A stretch of 64,000 nucleotides of DNA, from positions 39,335,670 to 39,399,669 of the forward strand of contig JARZZO010000001.1 of the NCBI GenBank assembly GCA_030544215.1, read 5' to 3'. The stretch's first letter is position 1. Each line of letters opens with the position of its first letter. The translations under genes were made by a program, and so were the position numbers. The notes under the pieces were generated by a model. That model was given only the letters and a program-made list of their open reading frames with translations, was not told the origin of the DNA and ran no database searches. Below, in pieces: positions 21,045-33,121 of this stretch. Origin of the DNA: Zantedeschia hybrid cultivar (lineage: Eukaryota; Streptophyta; Magnoliopsida; Alismatales; Araceae).

Positions 21045-24000
21045 ATGGAGCCTGGCGAGCCTAGCAGCGTGGGTGGAAAGCAGCGACGACTGGCCGTCGA
21101 GGTGGTGGAGGCGGGTGAAGAGGAAGGAATGACGGTGGAGCTCGCGGAGGTTGCGGCCTTTATGAAAGCCGAGGAACTCCCTTCTAAAGCTCCGATAGGT
21201 GAGGCGGAGGAAGCCGGTCCGCACTTGGTAAGCCTTGAAAACCCCTCTTGGCATTTTAAAATTTCAATTCTGGGGGAGAAAACAGGCCGGACACAGGTTC
21301 TTGCAACCTGTGGCAAAAATCATCTAGGGACAGGGACGCCTTTTGAAACGCGTTCCTGTACCCAAACGTGATTCAAACAGGTGATTAATTTTCCAAAGAA
21401 AGATTATTAATATTCTAATGATGATTGTGGTTGAAAATTGCAGGGCACGATGAGGACCAAGATCTCCTGGGACTTGGTGGTGGCCGCCTACCGAGGTCTC
21501 CCGGACTTTCAGAAGGTGAGACTGGCGGAGATGGGATTTCGGGAGATATTAGAGATAGAACCTTTCTGGATCGACCGGGTATTGCTCCAGGTCCTTAGGG
21601 AGAGGTGGTACACCGAGAGCAGGGCATTTCTAATTCCCTGGGGACACATGGTCCCCAGCCTCGAGGACGTGTACCGGATTACCGGCCTTCAAGTGGAAGG
21701 CCGGACGGTGAGCGGGATTACGTATCCCGACTACCATGGGCTGGCTCAGGAGCTACTGGGCCTAAAGTGCACGGGGTTGGAGGGCCGGGAGTCTCGGACC
21801 CTCCTCAGGACAGCTGTAGAGAGATCCCTAGGACTAGAGGAGCCTAGGCAGCAGCCCAACGAGTCCCGCGCTGAGATCCAGACTAGCCAGGGCGGCTAGC
21901 GCAGTATATAGTCAGGATCCTAGTGATAGGATAGCTTTAGATAGAGATCTTAGGAGATTTTTAGTCTTTTTCTTTGGTAGACTCCTCTTCGAGACGAAGG
22001 GCGACTACATTCATTGTCGCTTCCTGAGTCTCCTAATCGACTTAGACCGTTTAGGAGAGTATGCCTGGGGTGCGGCCCTCCTTGCCCATCTTTTCACTGA
22101 CCTCTCCGCCGTCACACCTGACCGGGAGCACCATCAGTAGCTTCGTGCCATTTTTTCAGGTACTTAGTTTATTTCATATTTGTTCATTTCATTAAATGCT
22201 TATTATGCAATGCGTGTGATCCTAACTACTTGCTCTTTGATGCAGGTGTAGACGTATTACTACTTTCCTCTGGGCCGAGCGAGGCCATCTGTACGACTGG
22301 CTGCGGTCCCACTTGCCCGGCGCTGGCGTCTGGTAGTGGACACGGCGCTGCAACACCACCAGCTGACGGCCCTCCGCCGTCAATTTCTTGACTACCCAGA
22401 GTTGTTGGTAAGTTTTAAAATTCTTTTATGCTTAGTTATCTGATTGTTGAATTGTTTAATTAATTATTTATTTTGTTAAAGTGCTATTAACTTATTATTG
22501 GTTTAATTTGAATATTTGATCGATGATTATTGAAATGCAATGCGATTAACCTATATGAATGCAGGTTATCTGGCGTCCATATCTGGTTATGGACGATGCC
22601 AGACAAACGTGGGTGGAGTAGGGCCGAGACAGGTTCGGGTGCCAGGTGTGGCTGGACTGCATGAATGAAATAGCCCTCCTGCGCCTGAGGCTGGCAATGC
22701 GGACATTGGGTCTGCATCAGGAATGGGTAGAGGAGGGGATCTCGGAGGGGATCGGGAGGTCGATGCAGGGGAAGCAGGCCCACACGGATTGGGGTGCCAA
22801 GTTCCCAGATCAACGGGATGTGTAACGACCCGCCACCCTATAATCGGGGATCCAATTACTAAATGGATACTAAATCATTAAATTTGGAGTCCAACCAGGA
22901 TCTTGATAAGTCTGGGAAATAAATGATAAACTAAGCTAAACATCCACATCACATCGAATTGTAAAGGAAGTGCGGAAATTAAAAATTATTACAATTCGAT
23001 TTGACTCAGCAATTAATTACATACTCCAACAGAAAAGAAATAATTAAGCGTACAGGCTAGAAAAGGAAATAACAACTACATCGGGGCATACCCCGGAACA
23101 ATGGCTGCTGGCGCGCAACCCAAGGCAACACTCTCCTCGCTACGCCTGCCTGGAACCCTCACCTAAAAACCGCAGGGGGTGAGTCTTATAGAAATAGACT
23201 CAGTAGGGATCCTCCGATCCCCACCACCCACTCACACACCCACAAGTGCAATACACAATTATAGGCAATTTAACTAAATAAAGCAATAAACACAATTCCC
23301 ATATTTCGATATAAAACACACGCATTTATAACAGTAACATGCACGATTCTGAAACCACCCTACCACGGAGTCCACGACTAGCGTCTCAACTAAACATACA
23401 AGTCACACGGCCGAACGCGGAAAACACCGACCCGCTGAGACCAAACAACCACCCCTCGGATAGCACACTAGCTACTCCGGCCTGACCTGGCTCAAGATGG
23501 TTCTGCTTCCCCCAGCAGGAGTGACACTCTGAATGTACCACTCCCACACCGGTACTAGCTATACTCCGGGGTACACCAGGTGACCCTCTCTCTAGGCGTC
23601 ACCCCACCACTCCCACATCGGCGCCGTGTCACTCCCACACCGACACAGGGTGCCTAAGCCCTAACAACTGTCACTCTAGGCCCACGATAGCATAAAACGC
23701 AACACGGTGCGATCTGATCATGTAGAAATCATCGTCCTCGAGTATATTTTCAAATATGCATTTAACCACAATATCTAACAATGTAAACACATGTTAATTG
23801 CATGCTTTAATGAGATTCTATATTGAATCGCGTCGCCCAAGGCCAACGTCATTCAAGACCCCTAAACTGGTTCATGTGAAAACTGGCCTCGGAAGTTTGC
23901 CTAAAACGTGTTGTGCACGATAGTCATCTTTTCAAAGGCGTCGTTGTTCCTAGTCGCCTAATCACGACAGAAACAAAATCAGGCCTCGGGATGATCCGAA

Positions 24001-26096
24001 CTAAAACGCGTCGTGCACGGAGGTCGCCGTTTGAATGGCGTCGCTGTCTCTGGACGCTATTCAATCCAGAGACAGAGTCTATTATCTGGGATAAATCGCG
24101 TCGTGGGTGGAAGCCGCCTTTTAAATGGCGTCGCTGTCCTCAGACGCCATTTAACCCTTACAGACAGGTTCTCCCACTGCCTCCCCCCAATTCATAAAGT
24201 GGAATTTTCTCCCTAAAATGGCACAAAAACGCCATAAAATAGAAGAGTAGGAGGAGAACCCAAATATCCAATAAAAACCCACCAAACTTAATTTTTATGA
24301 TATTAGCATTTTCATCTCGAGATTCCCCTAAACATGCTTGAAAGCGGGAAAACATGGTTTTAAACAAAACATTGTGAGTATCGTCACCCTACCGGTTACT
24401 TGATCTCCTCCGGGCTCTAAGCCGCCGAACCGCCATGCCACAAGCCGCCGTCGGTATCGCCGTGGACGCCGTCACTCCATCGGGACATCGGCCACCGTCC
24501 GGAGAGAAATGCGCCGCGGAGGAGGTGGTGGTGGTAGTGGTGGAAGTTAGGAGGTTGATGGAGTGAAGGGAGAGGAAGAATGGGGAGAGGAAAGGAAGGA
24601 GAAGGGGAGGGGGGGGCACCGAACGGATTGGAGGGGAGAGGGAGGAGAGAGAGAGAAATGGAGAGAATAAGGAAAATGACGAAGGGTTCACGGGGTCAAA
24701 CCAAAGCTAACTAAAATGCGTCATCCAAGGTCGATGCCAATCAGACGACAAGATAGGTCGTACGCTGACATACTAGGCCCGTACTCTGAATGGCGTCGTC
24801 CATTCAAGACGCCGTTCAGACGATAAGACCGGGGCCGTACTCCCGCGGCCCAAAACTAGCCCACGTGGCGCCTACGTGGCACAACCTAAAATGCGTCCAC
24901 CTCACTGGACGCCGTTTGAACCGCATCGAGAAGAACACAAGCTCTAGCCCCGCAAGGGCCCAAACTGAAGGATCCGACCTCGAAACTGACCCGATAACTG
25001 GATCCGAAACCTCAATCCTTATAGGATGACTGGCACCGATATGGAGTCCTGGTGGAGTCGCAGGCGGTGAGCAGCGACGCTTACCTGCAGCGCTACCGGG
25101 CCCACTACGCGGCCCACCTCCAGCTTCTCCGACCTCTCGATGTGAGTATTATGATATGCATGCTTATGAATGCTTCTTTCATTTTATTAATTATCTTGCT
25201 TATATTTGTAAATGTATGACATGTTATGCAGGATGCTCGGGATGCCACCATCATCACACTCCGCGACCACCTCCATGATGCCGAGGCCCAGTTAGAGCGG
25301 GTCCAGAAGGAGTTAGATGAGCTGGTAAGTGCTATGCATGAATGACATGAATGTTCCATTTTATTATTAAATTGTTTTGACACTTGTACACTGACGGTGG
25401 TCCCCCTTTCGTTACAGCATGCCGCCTATACTCATGCGGCGACCCCTTCACCTTTTGTTGTTGCTGGTCCTTCCTCCTTTTCAGCTGCCCATGAGGCCAC
25501 CATAGCTGACCTGCGGAGTCAGCTAGCCTTTGCCATCCGCCGAGCTACCCAGGATGAAGAGGATGCTGCTGCTCGGGTAAGTCTTCAACTTGCTTCCTTC
25601 ATCTCAACATTGACGTGTTTGCTTACTTGGCTGACGTTGTCTTCTGTTGCAGGTCCAAGAGCTCTGCGTGGCTCTTGAGGAGAGGGATGCGGAGTTGGCG
25701 CAGGCCCGTAGTTCAGCAGCCCGAGTCGCAGAGCTAGAGGAGCAGTTGGCCAGACTCTCCACGGACGACCTCCCTCGTGAACTTGCACATCTCCAGGTTC
25801 GGCTGGAGGTCTTGACGGAAAAGAGGGATTGCGACCGGTCCCAGTTGGAGAGTCTCTAGGGACGACTATCGGTGGCGGAGCACGAGCGCCAGAGCATCGA
25901 GGCTCACTACCAGCGTACGCGCCAGTGGGCGTTGGAGCGAGGACAGGCGAGTGCTTTCACCACCAGCATTGCAGTATCCTCTGGCCAAGCAAGGCCAAGA
26001 GTCATAGGACCGCCGCCGCCGCCAGCTCGAGGACCAGACATCCAGGATGAGGCGCAGAGCCAGCTGGACAAGGGTGCAGGGGAGAGCCAGCCGTAA
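21045..26096 (+). pseudogene. PMD-A: seven-exon plant mobile domain gene, antisense in element B
   Basis: Exons, all with GT-AG borders: 21045-21227, 21444-22159, 22246-22407, 22565-22820 plus 25029-25141 (split by a solo LTR), 25232-25324, 25418-25576, 25653-26096. Exon 1 is acidic (MEPGEPSSVGGKQRR). Exon 2 holds the PMD core: SWDLVVAAYRGLPDF, LRERWYTESRAFLIPWGHMV, LEDVYRITGL, and later RFLVFFFGRLLFETKG. Exons 5-7 are coiled-coil-like (LHDAEAQLERVQKELDEL; VAELEEQLARLS). A frameshift lies in exon 2 near 21850-21930, with stops in exons 2, 3 and 4 and at 25857 in exon 7. All introns are phase 0. The element C copy matches exon for exon. Likely a nuclear protein by family; activity unknown. Confidence 0.85.
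22821..25023 (-). mobile_element. Solo LTR of the A family in exon 4 of PMD-A, perfect target-site duplication
   Basis: It begins TGTAACGACCCGCC and ends CTCAATCCTTATA, flanked by GGATG on both sides (22816-22820 and 25024-25028). Removing the LTR and one GGATG rejoins exon 4 in frame. Array units lie at about 23822-24153 (7 units, including GCGTC, GCTGTCCTCA, GACGCC) and 24713-24917 (3 units, including GCGTC, CACCTCACTG, GACGCC). The CT-rich tract between them lies at 24380-24680 on the minus strand. Confidence 0.95.
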
Positions 26097-27408
26097 GGGC
26101 TGCCACCATGTATTTTCTTTTGTTTTGGAGTCCTGTGGATGGACTTTCATGTTGTACAAACTCTTTGATATATGAAAGTACTTTCTTCATGCTCAAGTTG
26201 TCTTTGGTATCGTTCTCCACTGTCTTTCCTTTTCCATTCCTGCACATGGCTTAAACGAACAAATTAAATGTCTGTTCAGGCTTAGCCCCTTGTCCAGTTA
26301 AGTAACCAGTTACTTGATCTTATCCTTGGTAGAAGGGTCAAGGGGCGAAGCCTTTATTTAACAAAGGTGAATAAGGATAATTAAAGGGAAGTAAAATGCA
26401 ACATACAAGCATGCAAATGCTCGCTAAAAGTAAAGGGATGCAACACACATATGATGCGGCAAACAAATGCTAATTGAAATATTTTTGTTTCGTAATTGCA
26501 TATTTAGAAATATCCAATTTTCAAAGTTTTTGCCATATTCAATTCAATTTTTTTTGGGATTTTTGAAATATTCAATTTTTGTTTTAAAATATTCAATTTT
26601 TTTGGGTTTTGAAATATTCATTTTTTTTTTGTTTTATTTTGAAATATGACATTAGCTGAATAAACTAAGGATCAACATGGAACTTGGATCAAAAGAGCAT
26701 ATTCACTCGTCAACTTAATTCCCTCATCAATCTTTAATGACCTAATCTAGACTTATCGTGCTTGAATTATGTTTGGGATCGTGATCTCATTCGATGGTCC
26801 GACCCTTAGTCAACTTTGGCTATTCCTCAAGCTTGGAGCACGCCTCTTTAGAATGAAGGGAAGAATTGGTTTAGAAAGCATGCGAGAAGGTTCCTGAGAC
26901 TCAGAAAGATGTCCTTTCTTTATCCTATTATCTGTTGGGGTTCGGTCATTTTCATTTTTGCGGGGTATTTAACGACCTTGCACTCCCTTTTCATTTGATT
27001 TTGTGGCCTTTTGTAGTAACATTTGCAATATTGAGCAGCCTTTTGATTTGGTTTGGCTTTTGCGTTGGCTTTTTCTTTTGCCTTTGCGGGGCGGATCTCC
27101 CCTTTTTTTTTTTATGACGGCCTCCTACTAGGATGATGAGTATTGTTAGTAGTCTATTCTAAGCCTCGTTCCATCATCGCGGGCCGAGAGTAAAAATAGA
27201 AGTTTTGTTTTGAAAAGAATGAGTTGTATTTTTCCACTATTAGTCAAGCTTTCGGCGTTCCTCGGGCTTCACATCTCTTGTTATTCACGAATCAAACGTA
27301 TTTGTGTGCAATAATACATTTGAATTAGATTACCAAAGATTAATATGGGAATTTGAGTTTTCGAATTTTTCAACTCCACTGATCCTTGTACCATGCTAAT
27401 TGATTACA
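26097..27408. other. Convergent intergenic region between PMD-A and integrase in B, with hairpin
   Basis: The antisense PMD-A (plus strand) and sense integrase (minus strand) converge here. GGCTTAGCCCCTTG (26279-26292) and CAAGGGGCGAAGCC (26339-26352) form a 14-bp stem with one mismatch and a 46-nt loop. The counterpart region of element C has a similar hairpin. Positions 26460-26650 are a T-rich stretch with repeated AAATATTCAATTTT units. No gene is recognised. Confidence 0.65.
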
Positions 27409-28620
27409 CTAAGGATAGTATTTCTTAAGATACAAACCATTCCAGGGGTGAGTTAACTCTTGCCCTTCTGCATTGACTAAGCGAAAAGTGTTACCAGGGA
27501 AAGCATGTGATATGACATACGGTCCTTCCCAGTTTGGTTGGAACTTAAAACATGGACCACCAGGTTTTACAAAGATTCTTTTCACAACTATCTCACCAAC
27601 TTTAAACTTTTGTTCAATGACCTTCTTTTGGTAAAAACGTGCTAGTCTATTCTGATATACTCTTGCATGATTGGCTGCCGACCATCTTTTCTCATCTAAG
27701 AGTTCAAGTTGAGCAAGGAGTGCAGAGCGATGCTCATCAATGGAAAATTCCTTACTTAATTGTACTCTTAATGATGGGATGAGGACTTCGTATGGAACTA
27801 CTGCCTCCATTCCAAATGTTAGGGAATAAGGAGTTTGCCTAGTAGGAGTGTGGATTGAAGTTCGGTATGCCCATAGAGCCTCGACTAATTTCTCTGGCCA
27901 GTCCGAGAACTTATTAGACTTACACATTTTCTTGATAATTTTTATCAGAGTCTTATTGGTTGCCTTTGTTTGGCCATTGCCTTGCGGATAATAAGGAGAT
28001 GAATGATGCAATGCAATTTTATATCTGTTGCAGAGGTCTTTCAGCTCTTGTGATATGAATTGTGGTCCATTGTCGGTGACGATGGTACTTGAGATTCCAA
28101 ATCTGGTGATGATGTTCCTCATGATGAACTTGCAAACCGTTGATGCTTTGATCTCCTTATATGCTTCGGCTTCCGCCCACTTGGTGAAATATTCTGTTGC
28201 CATGAGGATGAAAGATTTTTGCTTGGTGGCAGAATCAAGATTACCAAGGGGATCAATGATGTCGAATGCCTACATGGAGAAAGGCCATGGGGTTGAAATG
28301 GGATGGAGTGAAGATATGGGGGAATGGATCTTATCGGCATGAAGCTGACACTTAGCACACTTATGGACATATCCTGCGCAATCTTCTTCCATGGTTGACC
28401 AATAATATCCTTGTCTAAGGATTTTCTTCGATAGCATCTGTCCGTTAACATGACCACCATAAACTCTAGCGTGAGCTCCTTCCATGATCTTCCAAAGCTC
28501 ATCTTCATCCAGACATCTTAAGAGAACACCATCAAATCCACGTTTGTATAAAGTTCCTCCAACTAAGGTGTACCTCTGAGCAACTCTCCTGATAGCTCTC
28601 TTCTCCTCATTATTGGCCTC
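27409..28620 (-). pseudogene. Tat element B integrase
   Basis: The N-terminal zinc-binding part shows HARVYGGHVNG with the His pair and CAKCQLHADK with the Cys pair. The core has AFDIIDP (first Asp) and VTDNGPQFISQEL (second Asp). The third catalytic position is changed: GNGQTKATNKT has Lys (codon 27966-27964) where element C has Glu in GNGQAEATNKT. The C-terminal domain ends WEGPYVISHAFPGNTFRLVN and HPWNGLYLKKYYP. A stop precedes AFDIIDP (FSM-stop-AFD, Trp expected) and a frameshift lies near 28150. It would have joined element DNA to the chromosome but is dead here. Confidence 0.9.
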
Positions 28621-28665
28621 TTCGGGGTATGACTGATCTTCACAGTACTTAGCAATCTCATAATA

Positions 28666-29760
28666 CTATGGTTTATCCTCGTCTTCCATTTCTTGTTGCC
28701 AGTGTAGCAGCATAATTTCTCTCTTTTCCACAATATCTCCATCTCTAACCTTCTTCAGCAACTTCTCTTTAACTTTAAGGAAAGAAGGGTCTTTCACGGC
28801 AGGAGAAAGACGCCTGTGGACAGTGATCGACTCAGATTGCCTATTGATCGGGAAATTTAGGGAAGATACGAGAGAAGCCAAAGCGTCAGCTAGAATGTTC
28901 TGGTTCCGAGGAACATGGACAAAGATCAATTTAGTGAAAAGCTTGGCATAAGCTGAAGTGAGTTCCTGATAGGACTTGAGTTTAAGATTAAGAGTGCGAT
29001 ATTTAGTAAGCACTTGGTGAAGAATTAATTGACTATCACCCACAATTCTCAGTTTGGTGGCACCATGGAGATGAGCGGCCTCGAGGCCAGCAAGGAGAGC
29101 CTCATACTCAGCTATGCTGTTAGTGACATAGAAGTCAAGCTGAAAGGCTTGTGGAATGGTGACACCTTTAGATGATAGGAGAACAATGCCGATACCCTTA
29201 CCGTGAGAGTTCAGAGCTCCGTCAAAATGCAGAGTCCACATATCATCATTGATTTTGTTTATGGACATCAATTTCTCATCCGGAAACTCTGATCGGACTG
29301 GATCAAATCGAGGGAGAGGGTGATCAGCAAGATGTTCTGCTGTGACATAGCCTTTAATCGTTTTCTGCTTAATGTAAGTGATATCAAATTGGAAAAGAAA
29401 GCTATGCCATCGTGCCAACCTATCAGTGAGGACGGACTTCTCAAGAAGAAACTTAATGGGATTCATCCTAACGATGAGATGAACTTTATGGGTCAGGAAA
29501 TAATGCTTCAACTTCTGGACCACCCATACAAGTGATGCACATGTTTTCTCCATCGCTGTATACCTCCGTTTAGTAGGGTTGAGAAGTTTTAAAAGACAAT
29601 AGGCTGCCCTCTCCTTTCCTTCTTCATCCTCTTGTGCTAGGACAACCCCCACTGCATCATCCAAGATAGAAATATATAGAATTAAAGGTTTGTCCGGAGA
29701 TGGTGGTCTCATAATAGAAGGACTTGCTAAATAATTCTTAAATCCATCAAATGCCCCCTG
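28666..29760 (-). pseudogene. Tat element B RNase H region (gypsy-type plus second RNase H)
   Basis: The first part is the Ty3-type RNase H: RRYTAMEKTCASLVWVVQKL, KHYFLTHKVHLIVR and FQFDITYIKQKTIKGY. The second part is an additional RNase H of the archaeal-like type: MWTLHFDGALNSHGKGIGIV with the first Asp, IAEYEALLAGLEAA with the Glu, LRIVGDSQLILHQV with the Asp, and HVPRNQNILADALASL with the last Asp. A second RNase H domain is the recognised mark of the Tat lineage. The 348-residue frame is open throughout, which is unusual among the broken frames here. Confidence 0.9.
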
Positions 29761-30948
29761 ACACTTATCGTCCTAGTCGAACTTGACTCCCGGTTTAGTA
29801 AGCTCGTAAAACGGCTTACACCTTTGCGAGTGTTGGGAGACAAATCGACGAATAAATTGCAACCTCTTGATTAATTCTCTTAATGCCTTCAAATTCTTGG
29901 GAGGTGGCATATCTCTGATAGCCTTGGCCTTGTTGGGATCGATCTCAATGCCCCGCTTACTGACAATGAATCCAAGTAACTTCCCTGAGGATACCCCGAA
30001 TATACATTTCTTGGGGTTCATCTTCAACTGATATTCTCTCGACCTCTCCAGAACCTTTGCCAGAACTTCAGCATGCTCAGCTTTCATCTTAGATTTCACT
30101 AGCAGATCATCCACATACACCTCTAAATTAATGTGCATCATGTGATGGAATATCGCCATCATGGCTCTCTAATAAGTGGCTCCATCATTTTTTAATCCAA
30201 ATGGCATAACGACATAGCAGTAAGTTCCCCAAGGTGTGGTGAATGATGTTTTCTCTTAATCCTCTTCTGCCAACTTAATCTGATTATACCCTGAGAATCC
30301 ATCCATAAATGACAGAGTTTCATAGTCAGCAGTGTTGTCAATGAGTACATCTATGTGAGGCAGTGGGAAATCGTCTTTAGAACATGTTCGGTTCAGATCT
30401 CGGAAGTCAATACAGATTTTGACCTTCCCATCCTTTTTCATGACCGGCACTATATTAGCCACCCACTGCGGATAGAGGACAACTCTAATGAATTTGGCCT
30501 TATGCAACTTATCGACCTCTTTTTTCATTTTTAAAGCCATTTGAGGGTGGAATCGCCTTAACTTTTGTTTAACCGGGCTAGCTCCCTCTTTCAATGTCAA
30601 TCTGTGTTCCACTAGTGATGAGTCTAACCCCGGCATATCCTCATAACTCTAGGCAAAGGTGTCCTTATAATCCTTGAGAACTCGGACCACTGCCTCTTCA
30701 TCTACCTCAGACAGATTCTTGCTGACGAGGAAAACCTTAGGTTCATCTTCAGTTCCTAGATTGATCTCTTTGGTAGGCTCTTCTACAGCAGCTGAGGGTT
30801 CATCAAATCTCTTCACTCCACTGGCATACGCCTCAGCCGCGTCCTCGTCGTCTTCTCCTTCTTCATTAATGGGATCTTTCTCATGTAACAGCTCATATAC
30901 CCTGTATCCATCATCGACTAACTCATCAACTCCACATTCTTCTGGCAT
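29761..30948 (-). pseudogene. Tat element B reverse transcriptase
   Basis: Recognisable blocks, right to left: FDEPSAAVEEPTKEINLG, SYEDMPGLDSSLVEHRLTL, KAKFIRVVLYPQWVANIVPV, KICIDFRDLN with a conserved RT Asp, SFMDGFSGYNQI, VMPFGLKN, and the catalytic YVDDLLVKSK (codons at about 30117-30106). GKLLGFIVSKRGIEIDPNK and LQFIRRFVSQHSQRCKPF follow. In-frame stops occur before SYEDMPG, after LAEED, before RAMMAIF and after GVKFD; at GVKFD element C has Trp. It would have copied the genomic RNA. Confidence 0.92.
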
Positions 30949-32139
30949 CTGGATTGGATTTTCTACTAGCTGAGGGATCTGAGAGCAAGAAAGGCATCTT
31001 AAAGCTAACTCCTGGAGGTATCTATGTGGAACTCGTCTACCCTTAGACTTCCTAAGCTTCCTAACTTGATTGACCTGCCTAGAACTAGACTCTTTAACTT
31101 CACTAGACTCCCATCCTGGCCTAATGAGGACGAAGAAGGATAAAAATCAAGGGATACAGGAGGGAATACAGGTGAATCCTCCCGCAGGGAGGGGCAGAGC
31201 AGATCTAGAAGAGAATCTTGCTCGAATGACCCACGAGATGGGGTACAGTCGGACAAGTAGGAGGTTTCCTCAACGAGGATTTGGGAGGAAGAAGTTGCCG
31301 AATCGGCATTTTTTTTTGTGAATTATTTGAGTTTAACATATAGTAAGAATGGATGTGGATAGGAGGAGAAGGAAATGATGGAGGTATCGGCACCAGTGCC
31401 CAGGGATTAGGGGGATCATACAATAGTATGTCCCAAATCAGATCATAGATCCTCTCAAGATTAAGAGGACTCTGAGGGATGAGATCCTGAGGGGATATAG
31501 TAATAGTGATGGGCGGAGCTCGTGGAATGTCTTCAGTAATAACCCGTGACCAAGTCGGGGTTAGGAGCAGAGTGCGGAACAAAGTATGGAGTGTGAAAAC
31601 ATGAGAGGGATAGGTTCCCCTCCATAGAAGATCAGTGGTATAACCGGCTTCATAGGGGTCATTTGGATCTCCTTCATCTGTTTCTTCTGCCAGTAAAATC
31701 CTTTTGTCGAAGATAGCCCCGGGCCTCTCGATCAGTTCATCTACTAGTGGCGGCCACTTTGGTTCTGATGGATTTAAGAATAGCCTGTTCAGTGCAATAT
31801 ACAAGTCCCATATGTCAAACCAACGGTACCATTCACATTCCAGATCTTGAGTCTTCCTCTTTTTCAATGGCCGCAGAGCCTCTAGAGACTGGTATGTCAG
31901 CAATGGAGAACAATGTCTAGCCAAGTCCTTCCTATATACATCATGCAGGTCAAAATGAGAGGTGATCACTACTGTGTTATTGTGGTCATGTTGAATAACG
32001 GGCCCTTTAACAAAATGAGTGGACAAAGTCCAAGTCAAGGGATCCTGATTCTCTTTGCAGGGGGTAACCATGGTTTTCTATGTTTTCTGACCATCTTCAC
32101 CTTCTTGTTGTTCCACAATACTATGCCTCACCTTCTCTG
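30949..32139 (-). pseudogene. Element B linker between G-patch and RT, unrecognised domain
   Basis: This is a long open stretch (32071-31205, 288 residues) with no domain I recognise. It is rich in Pro, Leu and Trp, with segments such as LECEWYRWFDIWDLYIALNR and DELIERPGAIFDKRILLAEE. The equivalent linker in element C is roughly half as long and not obviously similar. It probably belongs to the Gag-Pol polyprotein between protease and RT, but a captured segment is possible. The junction to RT near 30950 is in another frame. Confidence 0.5.
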
Positions 32140-33121
32140 ACCTGTAGCCTAGGCCGCTGCCAGGTACCCTTCTCTCATCTGTCACTGGTTTAATTCTTCC
32201 TTACAGTCGGGTACCCAGACCCTTTCCAGGTTGATATCCCACTTTCAGCATGATGTTCCAGCCTGGGGTATTCATGAACTTCTTCCGCTTTACAGCATTG
32301 ATCGGGTAAGATGTAAGTACAGTATGCTCAAAAGGATTTGCCAAAAGGGTGTGGGTTTAGCATAAGCAGATGACTGGCCTCTGAGGGACTGGGTTGGGAC
32401 TTACATTCAGTGAGTGGGTTGCAGCAAGGATAGGCATGCTAGTAACTTTGATGATACGTCCTTTGTGGGGGAACTTGAGGCATTGATGGTTCGTTGATGG
32501 AATTGCCTTAAGTGACTTGATGTAAGGACGACCGAGTATGCCTTTTAGTGAAAGGTCAATTTCGAGGATATGAAATTCAACTTCAGCGTGGCAAGCAGGG
32601 CCTAATTCTACCTTCAAATAGACCATCCCTAGAGGGGAATGGGTAGAGTTATCATAAGCGGTAACAGAAATGGGAGAAGACAGTCATTTTTCTTTTAGGA
32701 CCCCATAGAGCTCCAAGGTTCTCGGTGGCAACACATTGATAGATGCCCCGGTGTCTACTAAACAGGTATCCACAGCTTTTTTACATATGTTGACAGTTAT
32801 ACTTAATGCCATACTCCTTGCTGCTAGCGGTGCCAGTTCAGAAGTATGGAAAGATATAGAGGGCTGATCCCCCTGGGGTACCAATAATGCGGTGATCTTT
32901 TCCACTGGCACATCTTTGCTGACCATCACCCGTTGTAGGTATTCTATTAGGGCTTCTTGATGGACCTTAGATCTCTTGATTAGCTCTAATATGGAGATGC
33001 GTGCCGGTGTTCTATCCAGCTGTTTCAATAAGTCATAATGGGTATTAGGTACACTTTCTTCATTATGGACTTCTTCTACTGGCTGTAGCGGGCCATCTCG
33101 CACTGTAGATTGAGGGAACAC
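32140..33121 (-). pseudogene. Tat element B aspartic protease with G-patch motif
   Basis: ISILELIKRSKVHQEALIEYLQ leads into the catalytic LVDTGASINVLPP. After a frame break the flap and C-terminal half continue: VEFHILEIDLSLKGILGRPY and STNHQCLKFPHKG. A G-patch-like motif follows near 32270-32190: MLKVGYQPGKGLGTRL, then a stop, then GRIKPV. G-patch motifs bind RNA or helicases in other proteins, and element C has one in the same place. The protease would mature Gag-Pol. Confidence 0.85.

Noticed and set aside
31070..31321. Plus-strand frames opposite the B linker
   Set aside because: They lie antisense to the polyprotein linker, have no recognised content and no promoter or splice signals like those of the PMD genes.
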